DNA of 64,000 nucleotides from Homoserinimonas sp044769865 (GTDB lineage Bacteria; Actinomycetota; Actinomycetes; Actinomycetales; Microbacteriaceae): positions 682,001 through 746,000 of the forward strand of contig NZ_JBIZWA010000001.1 in NCBI RefSeq assembly GCF_044769865.1, in the 5' to 3' direction. The first letter of the stretch is position 1. Each line of letters opens with the position of its first letter. This document shows positions 40,901 through 48,139 of the stretch, in pieces. A program made the translations under genes and the position numbers. A model generated the notes under the pieces. That model saw only the letters and a program-made list of their open reading frames with translations, was not told the DNA's origin and did no database searches.

Positions 40901-41580
40901 CCTACACGGCATCGTGGGCCGACCTCGCCCCGCACAGCCGCTACCTCGGCCTGATCGAGTACGGCGAGACGGGCAAGTTCACGGCGCTGCAGGTGACGAC
41001 GGGTGAGCCGCCGGCCCCTGACGCCCCCATCAACACGGTGCCGCCCACCATCACTGGTGAGCCGCGGGTCGGCGCAGTGCTGCAGGCGAACCCCGGCGAG
41101 TGGAGCATCGAGGGTCTCGAGTTCACGTACCAGTGGCAGGCCGACGGCCAGGACATCGCGGGGGCGATCGGCCCCATGTACCGCGTGACCGCTGCTGACC
41201 AGGGCCGCGCCATCAGCGTCGTGGTGACGGCGACGGGAGACGGCCTGCCCAGCGCGACCGCCGCATCCGAATCTCTCACGATCGCGTACACAACCTCGAC
41301 ACGCCTCTCGCTGTCGAAGTCGCTCGCGTTCTCGTGGCAGAAGGTGACGGCGACCGTGAAGGTCAGCTCGGCGGCCGACTCGGTGCCCGGCACGGTGCGC
41401 GTGAGCGTCGACGGCAAGCAGGTCGCCGAACAGCAGGTGTCGGCGGATGGCTCGGCGAAGGTCACGCTGCCCAAGCTGCGCTTCGGGGCGCACAAGGTGA
41501 CGGCGGAGTTCGTGCCGACCGACGCATCGCTCGTCAGCGGCAGCCGCAGCAGCGCCAAGTACGTGCTGGTGCTCTTCTAG
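37975..41580 (+). CDS. Secreted subtilisin-like serine protease (S8) with C-terminal repeats
   Basis: Large exported protease of 1201 residues. It has a signal peptide (1-29, ending ASA), an I9 inhibitor prodomain (about 50-155), and an S8 catalytic domain with D190 (GVLDTG), H281 (DGDGHGSHTA), oxyanion N392 (SAGNAGPG) and S613 (SGTSMSSPHIAG). A PA domain is inserted at about 430-560. After it come a fibronectin-III-like region (about 690-800), a PPC-like domain (about 830-950) with DTADLDLVVYQLD, and one or more Ig/adhesion-like domains (about 1010-1201). There is no LPXTG anchor, so it is released or held by other means. GTG start. This is the only clear secreted enzyme in the window. Confidence 0.93.
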   Translation: MKKRMLTSAVAAAALVAASLVGGGSIASAAPPPSFAGGVIGKSTQTAFTPGRYIVTLADQPVATYDGGVRGFDATTPEKGEQLNTRRQAVQEYGDYLAETQQEVAESVGATIDASYRLAMNGFSADLSVEQLAALSANKKVASLVPDELKHITEAERSTEFLGLEGPGGVWEAVGGAETAGEGVVVGVLDTGIAPENPAFSGEPLGTDPGAGPYRDGDAIVFEKSDGGTFTGACVEGEQFTADDCNSKVITARYFAEGFGVGNLGGADLGEYVSPRDGDGHGSHTASTAAGNLDTPANVGGQDFGTFSGVAPAAKIAAYKVCWTGPDPAATNDDGCTTTDLLAAIDQAVADSVDVINFSIGGGSARGTAEPTDLAFLGAAAAGIFVAASAGNAGPGATTLDNAAPWITTVAASTIPNYEATVELGDGQRFAGASATVDRTEGAEPVSGPLVAASAVALPGATDANLCLADTLDPAQVAGTIVVCERGVSARVDKSAEVARAGGIGVVLINPSFSSLDLDTHVIPTVHLDADTHAAVLAYAATPDATATLLPGNLTGVETPAPQVAGFSSRGPIEVDGSDIIKPDISAPGVGILAATANPADGEPTYAFLSGTSMSSPHIAGLAALYLGERPTATPAEIKSAFMTTAYDTVDREAGRVTDPYAQGAGHVDPTRFFSPGLLYLNDTPDWLSYLEGAGYDVIDPAVEPVDPSNLNLASIGIGSLTGTETITRSVTSTQAGTFTASIDVPGIEATVEPSTLTFGAAGETQTFTITVTRTDAPLDAFTSGFLTWSNGETEVRSPVSIRPVTIVAPDDVAGEGVTGAVDVTVTPGGTGEIPLGTTGLTQGTLHPDPTGVETEHSGSGTNGDTFTYQVAVGEGAQYARFDLDSIDDTADLDLVVYQLDAAGTPIAGWQSASGAADERVNLVAPEAATYQVIVSIYSANPTTAFDLSTYVVAPGGAPLALAPPVLAGVQGEPVTYTASWADLAPHSRYLGLIEYGETGKFTALQVTTGEPPAPDAPINTVPPTITGEPRVGAVLQANPGEWSIEGLEFTYQWQADGQDIAGAIGPMYRVTAADQGRAISVVVTATGDGLPSATAASESLTIAYTTSTRLSLSKSLAFSWQKVTATVKVSSAADSVPGTVRVSVDGKQVAEQQVSADGSAKVTLPKLRFGAHKVTAEFVPTDASLVSGSRSSAKYVLVLF

Positions 41581-41596
41581 AGGCGAGAGACGAAGG

Positions 41597-41624
41597 AAGG
41601 CCCCCGGCGAGCGCCGGGGGCCTT
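41597..41624. terminator. Bidirectional terminator between protease and hsp20
   Basis: A perfect 12-bp stem, AAGGCCCCCGGC (41597-41608) with its complement at 41613-41624, encloses a GAGC loop and is followed by TTTCTCGTT. It lies between convergent stop codons. Confidence 0.85.
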
Positions 41625-41638
41625 TCTCGTTGAGATGG

Positions 41639-42073
41639 CTACGCGGTGACCTCGGGCTGCACGTTCTCGGTGCGCTGGCCCGACATGACCTCCACCTTGC
41701 GAGGCTTCGCGCGCTCGCTGACGGGGATCATGACGCTGAGCACGCCGTTGTCGTAGTGGGCGCTGATGGCTTCCGTGTCGAGGCCGTCGCCCAGGTTGAG
41801 CTGCCGCAGGAAGCTGCCGGTCGCTCGCTCCCGGGCGAGCCAGGTCACGCTGTCATCGCCGCGCGCGGTGCGCTCGGCTCGGATGGTCAGCACCTGGCCG
41901 TCGACATCGACGTCGATCGAACCCGGGTCGACACCGGGCAGATCGGCGCTCAGCACGTAGTGGTCGCCCTCCTTGTGGAGGTCGATCGGCATGAATCGGG
42001 GCCCACGCTGCGCGTCGAGCAGGCTCGCGGCAACGCGGTCCAGTTCACGGAACGGATCGAAGGTCATGGCCAT
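41639..42073 (-). CDS. hsp20: Small heat-shock protein Hsp20
   Basis: Alpha-crystallin-type holdase chaperone of 144 residues. The crystallin domain (about 28-125) includes YVLSADLPGVDPGSIDVDVDGQVLTIRAE and the C-terminal GVLSVMIPV strand, with a short flexible tail. AAGGAG precedes the ATG. The promoter holds both a HAIR box and a CIRCE box, so dual repression by HspR and HrcA is expected, with strong induction on heat shock. Confidence 0.94.
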   Translation of the reverse strand: MAMTFDPFRELDRVAASLLDAQRGPRFMPIDLHKEGDHYVLSADLPGVDPGSIDVDVDGQVLTIRAERTARGDDSVTWLARERATGSFLRQLNLGDGLDTEAISAHYDNGVLSVMIPVSERAKPRKVEVMSGQRTENVQPEVTA

Positions 42074-42120
42074 TGTTCGTCAACTCCTTCACGTAGGCCG
42101 CTTTCGCGGGATTCGCTTAG

Positions 42121-42139
42121 TTGAGTCCCTTCGACTCAA
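42121..42139. promoter_or_regulatory. HAIR element (HspR operator) of hsp20
   Basis: TTGAGT, a 7-nt spacer and ACTCAA match the core of the HAIR consensus CTTGAGT-N7-ACTCAAG; only the outermost base on each side differs. It lies about 50 bp upstream of the hsp20 ATG. Confidence 0.85.
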
Positions 42140-42146
42140 CTCCAGA

Positions 42147-42173
42147 TTAGCACTCTCACCCAGAGAGTGCCAG
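42147..42173. promoter_or_regulatory. CIRCE element (HrcA operator) of hsp20
   Basis: TTAGCACTC, a 9-nt spacer and GAGTGCCAG match CIRCE (TTAGCACTC-N9-GAGTGCTAA) with the left arm perfect and two mismatches in the right arm. It lies 7 bp from the HAIR box. Confidence 0.88.
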
Positions 42174-42186
42174 ATCTCAACACCGG

Positions 42187-43329
42187 TCAGCCCGTGACCC
42201 TGAGCCCCGCCGCCCACACCTCCTCGACCTCCCAGTCGTTGTTCATGACGACGACATCAGCAACGCACCCGGGGGCGAGACGGCCGAACGAGTCACCGAG
42301 AGCGAGGGCCTGGGCAGGCACCCACGTCAGGGCGGCCACCGCATCAACCGGATCGAGACCCACGCCCTCGATCGCGCAGCGGAGCGCGGCATCCTGTGTC
42401 AGAGTCGAGCCCGCCATGGTCGACGTGCCGCTCAGCAACGCCCGGCCATTCCTCACCGAGACGTTCAGCGAACCCAAGCGGTAGTCGCCGTCGCTGCTGC
42501 CGGCCGCAGCCATCGCATCGGTCACGAGCGCGATACGTCCCGGCGCGGCGAGGAATGCCAAGCGCGCGACATCCGGGTGCACGTGCACACCATCGAGCAC
42601 CAACTCGAGCCGCACCCGCTCATCGAACAGCGCGGCAGTCACGGGACCGGGAGCACGATGATGGATGCCCCGCATCCCATTGAAGGCGTGCGTCAGGAGC
42701 GTCGCGCCGCGGTCGAAGGCACGGCGAGCCGTCTCGTAGTCGCAGTCGGTGTGGCCAAGCGCCACGACGATGCCGTCACCCACCAGGCGGTCGATGGCGT
42801 CCATCGCCCCCGCGCCCTCGGGCGCGAGTGTCACCTGGCGAATCGCGCCGCCGCCTGCGCCGATAAGGGTGTCGAGGGCGATCGCGTCGACTTCGCGCAG
42901 GTGGTCTGGGTGGTGGGCTCCGCGCCGTTCGGTGGCGAGATACGGGCCCTCCAGGTGGGCGCCCAGCACGAGCGGGTCGTCGGCGGCGATCTCTGCGACC
43001 GTCTCAAGCGTGCTGCGGAGCATCGCGATCGGGTTCGACACGACGCTGATGACGGACCGTGTGGTGCCGTGAGCGCGGTGGGTGGCGAGCGCCGCCATGA
43101 TCTCGTCATCACCGTCATCGAAGGTGTGCCCGCCACCACCATGACAGTGGAGGTCGATGAAGCCCGGTGTGATCGTGCGACCCGTCAGGTCGACCGTGAC
43201 ATCGGCGGGCGGAGGTGCACCAGCACCGACCTGGGCGATCGTGTCGCCCCTCACCAGCATCCAGAAATCGTCGACGACGCCCTCGACGTCGACCTTGCGC
43301 GCACCGTGAAAGATCGTCGACTGTGACAT
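42187..43329 (-). CDS. nagA: N-acetylglucosamine-6-phosphate deacetylase
   Basis: Amidohydrolase that deacetylates GlcNAc-6-phosphate during amino-sugar and cell-wall recycling; 380 residues. Metal and substrate motifs are FIDLHCHGGGGHTFDD, HLEGPYLATERRGAHHPDHL, GHTDCDYETARR, THAFNGM and LVTDAMAAAG, all in the expected order. No nagB or transporter gene is adjacent. The gap to purU is only 39 bp, so they may share a transcript with the MFS gene upstream. Confidence 0.93.
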   Translation of the reverse strand: MSQSTIFHGARKVDVEGVVDDFWMLVRGDTIAQVGAGAPPPADVTVDLTGRTITPGFIDLHCHGGGGHTFDDGDDEIMAALATHRAHGTTRSVISVVSNPIAMLRSTLETVAEIAADDPLVLGAHLEGPYLATERRGAHHPDHLREVDAIALDTLIGAGGGAIRQVTLAPEGAGAMDAIDRLVGDGIVVALGHTDCDYETARRAFDRGATLLTHAFNGMRGIHHRAPGPVTAALFDERVRLELVLDGVHVHPDVARLAFLAAPGRIALVTDAMAAAGSSDGDYRLGSLNVSVRNGRALLSGTSTMAGSTLTQDAALRCAIEGVGLDPVDAVAALTWVPAQALALGDSFGRLAPGCVADVVVMNNDWEVEEVWAAGLRVTG

Positions 43330-43368
43330 GGGGCCAGCCTACGACTGGCCGCCGCCGAAGCGCGGAGG

Positions 43369-44244
43369 CTAGCGGAAGATGATCGTGCGGTGCCCGTCGA
43401 GCAGGATGCGGTTCTCCGCGAACCACTTGACCGCCTGCGTGAGCGTGCGGCTCTCCTCGTCCTGGCCGATCGCCATGAGCTCCTCGGGCGTGCTCGTGTG
43501 ATCGACCCGCACGATGTTCTGCTCGATGATGGGGCCCTCGTCGAGGTCGCTCGTGACGAAGTGCGCCGTCGCGCCGATGATCTTCACGCCGCGGGCGTGC
43601 GCCTGCCGGTAGGGGTTCGCCCCCTTGAAACCGGGAAGGAAGGAGTGGTGGATGTTGATGGCCCTGCCGGCGAGGAAGTCGCAGAGCTCCGGCGACAGGA
43701 TCTGCATGTACCGGGCGAGCACGACCAGCTCGATGTCGTGCTGCTCGACCTCCTCGACGATGCGCGCCTCGAAGGCGGCCTTCTCCTCGGGGCTCGTGAC
43801 GGGCATCCGCTCGAATGGCACGTCGTAGAACTTCGCGATGCCGCGCAGCTCGTCGTGGTTGCTGAGCACGAGGGGCACGTGCACGGGCAACTGACCAGCG
43901 TGCTTGCGGAACATGAGGTCGTTGAGGCAGTGCGCCGCCTTCGAGGCCAGCACGAGGGTGCGCAGCGGGCGGCCCACGACGTCGAGGTGCCAGCGCATCT
44001 CGTACTGCGCGACGACGGGCGCGAGCGCCGCCTCGAACTGCTCACGCGACGCCGCCGACTCCACCTGGAGGCGCATGAAGAAGTTGTCGGTGTCGAGACT
44101 CGAGAACTGCTGCGACTCCGTGATGTTGCCGCGCGCCTCGACGATCGCGCCGCTGATGGCGTGCACGATTCCCGGCCGGTCATTGCAGACGATCGTGAGC
44201 ACCCAGTGGGTCGGGTCGACAGCGGAGAGAGGGAGCGAGTTCAC
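43369..44244 (-). CDS. purU: Formyltetrahydrofolate deformylase
   Basis: Hydrolyses 10-formyl-THF to THF and formate, balancing the one-carbon pool; 291 residues. The N-terminal ACT regulatory domain (about 10-85) begins WVLTIVCNDRPGIVHAISG. The formyltransferase-like domain has SNHDELRG, INIHHSFLPGFKGANPY and the catalytic aspartate in TSDLDEGPIIEQ. The start overlaps the MFS gene as ATGA. Together with the ZTP-controlled glyA-folD, it makes this stretch rich in one-carbon genes. Confidence 0.94.
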   Translation of the reverse strand: MNSLPLSAVDPTHWVLTIVCNDRPGIVHAISGAIVEARGNITESQQFSSLDTDNFFMRLQVESAASREQFEAALAPVVAQYEMRWHLDVVGRPLRTLVLASKAAHCLNDLMFRKHAGQLPVHVPLVLSNHDELRGIAKFYDVPFERMPVTSPEEKAAFEARIVEEVEQHDIELVVLARYMQILSPELCDFLAGRAINIHHSFLPGFKGANPYRQAHARGVKIIGATAHFVTSDLDEGPIIEQNIVRVDHTSTPEELMAIGQDEESRTLTQAVKWFAENRILLDGHRTIIFR

Positions 44245-45548
44245 CCCACAAGACTATTGGGCTTCCCGGCGAGGGATGCCCGTGCCGCGATCCACCACAC
44301 GCCGCCGGCACTCAGGAGGAACATCACGGCGAGCGCCGCCCACCCGAAGAGCCCGTTGGTGACTGCGGCCGTGATCACGAGCGGCGCCGCCATGCCGCTG
44401 ATCGACCAGCCGAGACCGAAGACGCCCTGATAGGCGCCGGCCCGCCGGGTGTCAGCGAGCTCGAAGCTGAGGCCCCACGAGCCGGCCTGCGACAGCACCT
44501 CGGCGAAGGTGTGGGCGATCGCCGCACTCACGAGGAATGCCACCGCAACCCAGGCCGAGACGGCACCGGATGCCGCGTACACGAGGCACGCGAGCGCCAT
44601 GAGCACCCCCGCGATCGCCGTCACCCGACCGGCCTTGCGGATGTCATGCGTGCCCCTGCTGAGCGGGATCTGGAACGTGATCACGATCGCGGTGTTGAGC
44701 ACGAGCAGCACCGAGACGATCGCGAGCGGCGCATCCGTGTTGTGCAGCACCCACAGCGGCAGGCCGATCTCCATGAGCGCGAAGTGGAGGGCGAAGATCG
44801 CGCTCAGCACCGTGAGGCTGAGGTAGCGGCGGTCGCGATAGGGCGAGCGTCCGCGAGGGGCGGATGCCGCGGCATCCGTGTCCCGAACGGGCGCGTCGAC
44901 GCGGGCCGGGAGGCGCAGCAGCGGGATGATGCTCGCGATCGTCGCGAGCCCGGCCACGATCATGATCGACCGGTATGCCTCCGGCGTGCCGATGATGAGG
45001 GCGACACCGGCGACCGCACTGCCGATCGCGATGCCCGCGTTCGTGACGGTGCGGAGCACGGCTCGAGCGTTGACGCGATCGGCCGAGGTGAAGGCGCGGG
45101 CGATCATGGCCGAGCGCACCGAGTGGGCGGCTGAGTTCGCGCCCGTGAAGGCGGCCGCGACGAGCAGCACCGCGATGAAGGAGGTCGCGGTGACGTAGAG
45201 CAGCAGGCAGACGCCGGCGAGGAGCTCGAAGAGCACGATGAGGCGGCGCGCGCTCAGCCGGTCGGCGAGGGCACCACCGAGGAGCGAGCACACGGCTCCC
45301 GCCGCACTCGCGACCGTCAGGACGACGGCCACCTCGACCGCGCTGAGGCCCACGATGAGCGTGAAGTAGAGCACCGTGAGCGCGAGGAAGATGCCACGGC
45401 CGAGTGTCATGACGGCGGTCGCGAGCGCGAGCACGCGCAGCACAGGGTCGGCGAAGAGCGCGGTGAAGCGCTTGCGCAGGCTGAGCCGCGGTGCGGGCTC
45501 GGGCGCGGTCCTGTCGGGAACGACGCTGGGGCCGTCTGTCGTGCTCAT
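44241..45548 (-). CDS. MFS transporter
   Basis: Major facilitator protein of 435 residues with 12 predicted membrane helices and the conserved A-motif-like loop GGALADRLSARRLIVLFEL between helices 2 and 3. The middle loop carries a short charged stretch (RVDAPVRDTDAAASAPRGRSP). The substrate is unknown; a drug or metabolite exporter is likely. It is divergent from an ArsR-type regulator across a perfect palindromic operator, so that regulator probably controls it. It overlaps purU. Confidence 0.88.
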   Translation of the reverse strand: MSTTDGPSVVPDRTAPEPAPRLSLRKRFTALFADPVLRVLALATAVMTLGRGIFLALTVLYFTLIVGLSAVEVAVVLTVASAAGAVCSLLGGALADRLSARRLIVLFELLAGVCLLLYVTATSFIAVLLVAAAFTGANSAAHSVRSAMIARAFTSADRVNARAVLRTVTNAGIAIGSAVAGVALIIGTPEAYRSIMIVAGLATIASIIPLLRLPARVDAPVRDTDAAASAPRGRSPYRDRRYLSLTVLSAIFALHFALMEIGLPLWVLHNTDAPLAIVSVLLVLNTAIVITFQIPLSRGTHDIRKAGRVTAIAGVLMALACLVYAASGAVSAWVAVAFLVSAAIAHTFAEVLSQAGSWGLSFELADTRRAGAYQGVFGLGWSISGMAAPLVITAAVTNGLFGWAALAVMFLLSAGGVWWIAARASLAGKPNSLVG

Positions 45549-45585
45549 GCCTCAGTTCTCCCATAGCGGCCTCGGCGTCCGAATA

Positions 45586-45606
45586 GATGAAGCACAATGC
45601 TTCATC
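45586..45606. promoter_or_regulatory. Perfect palindromic operator between MFS and ArsR-type genes
   Basis: GATGAAGCA, CAA, TGCTTCATC: perfect 9-bp arms around a 3-bp centre. It lies 38 bp from the MFS start and 44 bp from the regulator start, the expected position for an operator that controls both. Confidence 0.8.
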
Positions 45607-45649
45607 GAGCCTCGCCAGATCGCGCTGCGACGTTGTAGCGTGATGCCTC

Positions 45650-46627
45650 ATGCTGCGCTACGAACTCGCCGACACCGACCTCGGCGATATCCGCTTCGGC
45701 ATCTCACCGCTGACCGAATTGGGACTGTCGCTGCGCGCGCTCAAGGAGCCATCGGCCTACCCCCTGCAACTGCCGTGGCTGCGTCGCACGGAAGCCGCCC
45801 GCGCGACGCTCGACCTTCAGCTCCTCATGAGCCTCGTCAATGACCGACTCTGGACCCCCGACTTCCTCAACCCCCGCCCCGCCTCACCGCTCACCCGTAT
45901 CGAGCAGGAGCTGGCCGGGCTGCGAAGCATGCCGAGCGCGCGGTTCTGGCAATACATCGAGGCGGTGCACGATCGGATGCCGCGGCCGCTCCTCGGCGAA
46001 GCATCCGAGGTCCAAGCGCGCATCGCCACGGAACTCGAGCGCTACTGGCACGCCTGCATCGGCCCGCACTGGACCCGCATGCGCACGATCCTCGAGGCAG
46101 ACATCGCATACCGGGGGCGCCAGGTCGCGCAGTCGGGGCTCTCGGCCATGCTGAACGGGCTCTCGCCCCGCATCACCTTCGAGGACAGTTCGCTCAACCT
46201 TCGGCTGCAGAGCGAGCATGACGACTCCATCACGGTGGGCGGGCTCGGCGTGACGCTCGTGCCCACCATGTTCACGCGCCGGGTCTCGGCACCGATCCTG
46301 GGCGACGAGCCGCCGCTCGTGCTCTACCCGGCACGCGGCCAGGGCGCCATGTGGGAGCGCGTCGATGAGCGGGCGCCCGGCGCCGTGGCGGCACTCCTCG
46401 GAGAAACCCGCACCCGACTGCTGCTCGCAGTGGGCGAGCCGGCCTCGTCGACCGAACTCGGCATGCGATTCGGCGTCACGACCTCGGCCGTGAACCAGCA
46501 TCTTCGCGCCCTTGCGGCTGGCGGCCTCGTCACGGCCACCAGGAACGGACGCAGCACGCTCTATGTGCGCAGCGAGCTCGGGACGCAGCTGATCGGCGAC
46601 CCAGCGCCCGAAACCCGCAGCGCGTAG
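45650..46627 (+). CDS. ArsR-type winged-helix regulator with N-terminal DUF5937-like domain
   Basis: Regulator of 325 residues. The C-terminal winged helix (about 245-315) is seen in EPASSTELGMRFGVTTSAVNQHLRAL and GLVTATRNGRSTLYVRS. The N-terminal 220 residues are helical and resemble the domain found ahead of ArsR helices in actinobacterial regulators such as those annotated DUF5937 or DUF2087-related. No metal-binding cysteine motif is present, so it probably senses an organic compound. It is divergent from the MFS gene across the palindromic operator. Confidence 0.85.
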   Translation: MLRYELADTDLGDIRFGISPLTELGLSLRALKEPSAYPLQLPWLRRTEAARATLDLQLLMSLVNDRLWTPDFLNPRPASPLTRIEQELAGLRSMPSARFWQYIEAVHDRMPRPLLGEASEVQARIATELERYWHACIGPHWTRMRTILEADIAYRGRQVAQSGLSAMLNGLSPRITFEDSSLNLRLQSEHDDSITVGGLGVTLVPTMFTRRVSAPILGDEPPLVLYPARGQGAMWERVDERAPGAVAALLGETRTRLLLAVGEPASSTELGMRFGVTTSAVNQHLRALAAGGLVTATRNGRSTLYVRSELGTQLIGDPAPETRSA

Positions 46628-46707
46628 AATTACCCAGTCGTCGCGTGGTCCGCGGCGGCCCGTTGGCGGCGTCACGCCCACCAATTCTGAACGGATCTCG
46701 CCGCAGC

Positions 46708-47970
46708 ATGACCAGGCCAGAAACCCCCACCCGCCCATTTCCCTACGTCGCCCTCTTCGCCGTCGCCGTCGCCGTCTTCCTCAGCGTCACGATCGAGATG
46801 CTGCCGACGGGCCTCCTGACGCCCATGAGCGAAGAACTCGGCGTCTCGACCTCCCTCATCGGCCTCACCGTGAGCGTCTTCGCCTTCACGGTCGTACTCA
46901 CGAGCACGGGCCTCACCCACCTCACCCGGCGGTTCAACCGGCACACGCTGGTCGTCACGGTGCTCGTCGTGCTCGCGATCTCGACCATCCTGACCGCCAT
47001 CGCGCCCAACTACGCGATGCTCGTCGTCTCCCGCATCGTCGGCGGCCTCGCCCACGGTGTCTTCTGGGCCGTCGTAGGGGCCTACTCCGCCTACCTCGTG
47101 CCCAAGGAACAGATCGGCCGCGCCGTCTCGATCTCCCTCGGCGGCGGCTCCCTCGCCTTCGTGCTCGGCGTGCCCCTCGGCACGGCGCTCGGGCAGGCGG
47201 TCGGATGGCGCGGGGCCTTCGCCGTGCTCGCCGGGCTCACGCTCCTCGGCGCCTTCCTCGTCTACAAGCTGTTGCCGAGGGTGGCCGCGGGGGCGGACAC
47301 GCCAACGGACAGCGTCACGACCGTGACATCCGCCACCGGTTCTGTGACGGTCGTCGAGACCCCGAGCCGCGCGCCGCGACCCGAGCAGTCGGTGCTCGGT
47401 GTCGTCGCCGTCTGCCTCGTCACCGCCGTGGTCATGATCGGGCACTACGCCTTCTACACCTACGTCGAGCCGTTCATCACGGGTCCCATGGGCCTCCCCC
47501 ACGTCGGCGTGAGCCCGACCCTCTTCGGCTACGGCGTCGCGGGCGTCGTCTCGCTCGTGCTCGTCGCGACCATCTTCAGCGGGCGCCCGCGCACGGGACT
47601 CATCATCGCCCTCGCATCCGTGCTGCTCCTCACGGTCGGGCTCGCGACGACGCCTGCCGTGCTGCCCGTCTCACTCACCCTCTTCGTTGTGTGGGGGCTC
47701 GCGTTCGGCCTCATCCCGCCCCTGCTGCAGACGCGTATCCTGCATGTCGCGCCCGCGCGCATCCGTGACACGGCGAGCGCCTTCTACACGACCGCCTTCA
47801 ACACCGGTATCGGCGGCGGGGCCCTGCTCGGCGCCGTCGCGCTGCAGCACGTCGGCATCGCCATGCTGCCCGCCATCACGGGTGGGCTCATGGCGCTCGC
47901 GCTGCTGCTCGTCGTCGCCTCGGATGCCGTGCTCGCGCGGCGACAGCCGCGCCGCGTCGTCGAGCACTGA
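46708..47970 (+). CDS. MFS exporter (DHA1/AraJ-type)
   Basis: Twelve-helix major facilitator of 420 residues. The N-terminal EMLPTGLLTPMSEELGVS motif and the MLVVSRIVGGLAHGVFWAVVGAYSAYLVP segment are typical of the AraJ/Cmx group of sugar or drug exporters. The ATG at 46708 (MTRPETPTRPFP) is preferred; a GTG at 46645 would add a polar leader that overlaps the preceding gene's end. A long acidic central loop lies at about residues 190-225. The substrate is unknown. Confidence 0.87.
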   Translation: MTRPETPTRPFPYVALFAVAVAVFLSVTIEMLPTGLLTPMSEELGVSTSLIGLTVSVFAFTVVLTSTGLTHLTRRFNRHTLVVTVLVVLAISTILTAIAPNYAMLVVSRIVGGLAHGVFWAVVGAYSAYLVPKEQIGRAVSISLGGGSLAFVLGVPLGTALGQAVGWRGAFAVLAGLTLLGAFLVYKLLPRVAAGADTPTDSVTTVTSATGSVTVVETPSRAPRPEQSVLGVVAVCLVTAVVMIGHYAFYTYVEPFITGPMGLPHVGVSPTLFGYGVAGVVSLVLVATIFSGRPRTGLIIALASVLLLTVGLATTPAVLPVSLTLFVVWGLAFGLIPPLLQTRILHVAPARIRDTASAFYTTAFNTGIGGGALLGAVALQHVGIAMLPAITGGLMALALLLVVASDAVLARRQPRRVVEH

Positions 47971-47997
47971 CCCGATACCGATCGGCCCGACTCGCGC

Positions 47998-48003
47998 TAC
48001 AAT
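47998..48003 (+). promoter_or_regulatory. -10 element of the glyA-folD transcript
   Basis: TACAAT lies just ahead of the ZTP motif and predicts transcription start near 48009, so that the RNA begins at the base of the riboswitch. No -35 box is convincing. Confidence 0.45.
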
Positions 48004-48085
48004 CGGGAGGTCGCGACTGGCGTTGAGGTGGGCAACCACCGGGGAGCGAAAGACATCGCAGCGGCCGTACGCCTGGGCCGCCCGA
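48003..48085 (+). promoter_or_regulatory. ZTP (pfl motif) riboswitch upstream of glyA
   Basis: The stretch carries the pfl hallmarks in order: GGTCGCGACTGGCG, GTGGGCAACCACCGGGGAGCG and the closing GCCTGGGC in a GCGGCC/GGCCGC stem. ZTP riboswitches turn on one-carbon and purine genes when 10-formyl-THF runs low, and glyA and folD are classic targets. A short CCGCAAC-TCC-GTTGCGG hairpin follows (48089-48105), but there is no T tract, so the effect may be on translation. Confidence 0.92.
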
Positions 48086-48139
48086 GAACCGCAACTCCGT
48101 TGCGGGTACCTTGGTCATGTCAGCCCCAAAGGAGACAGT

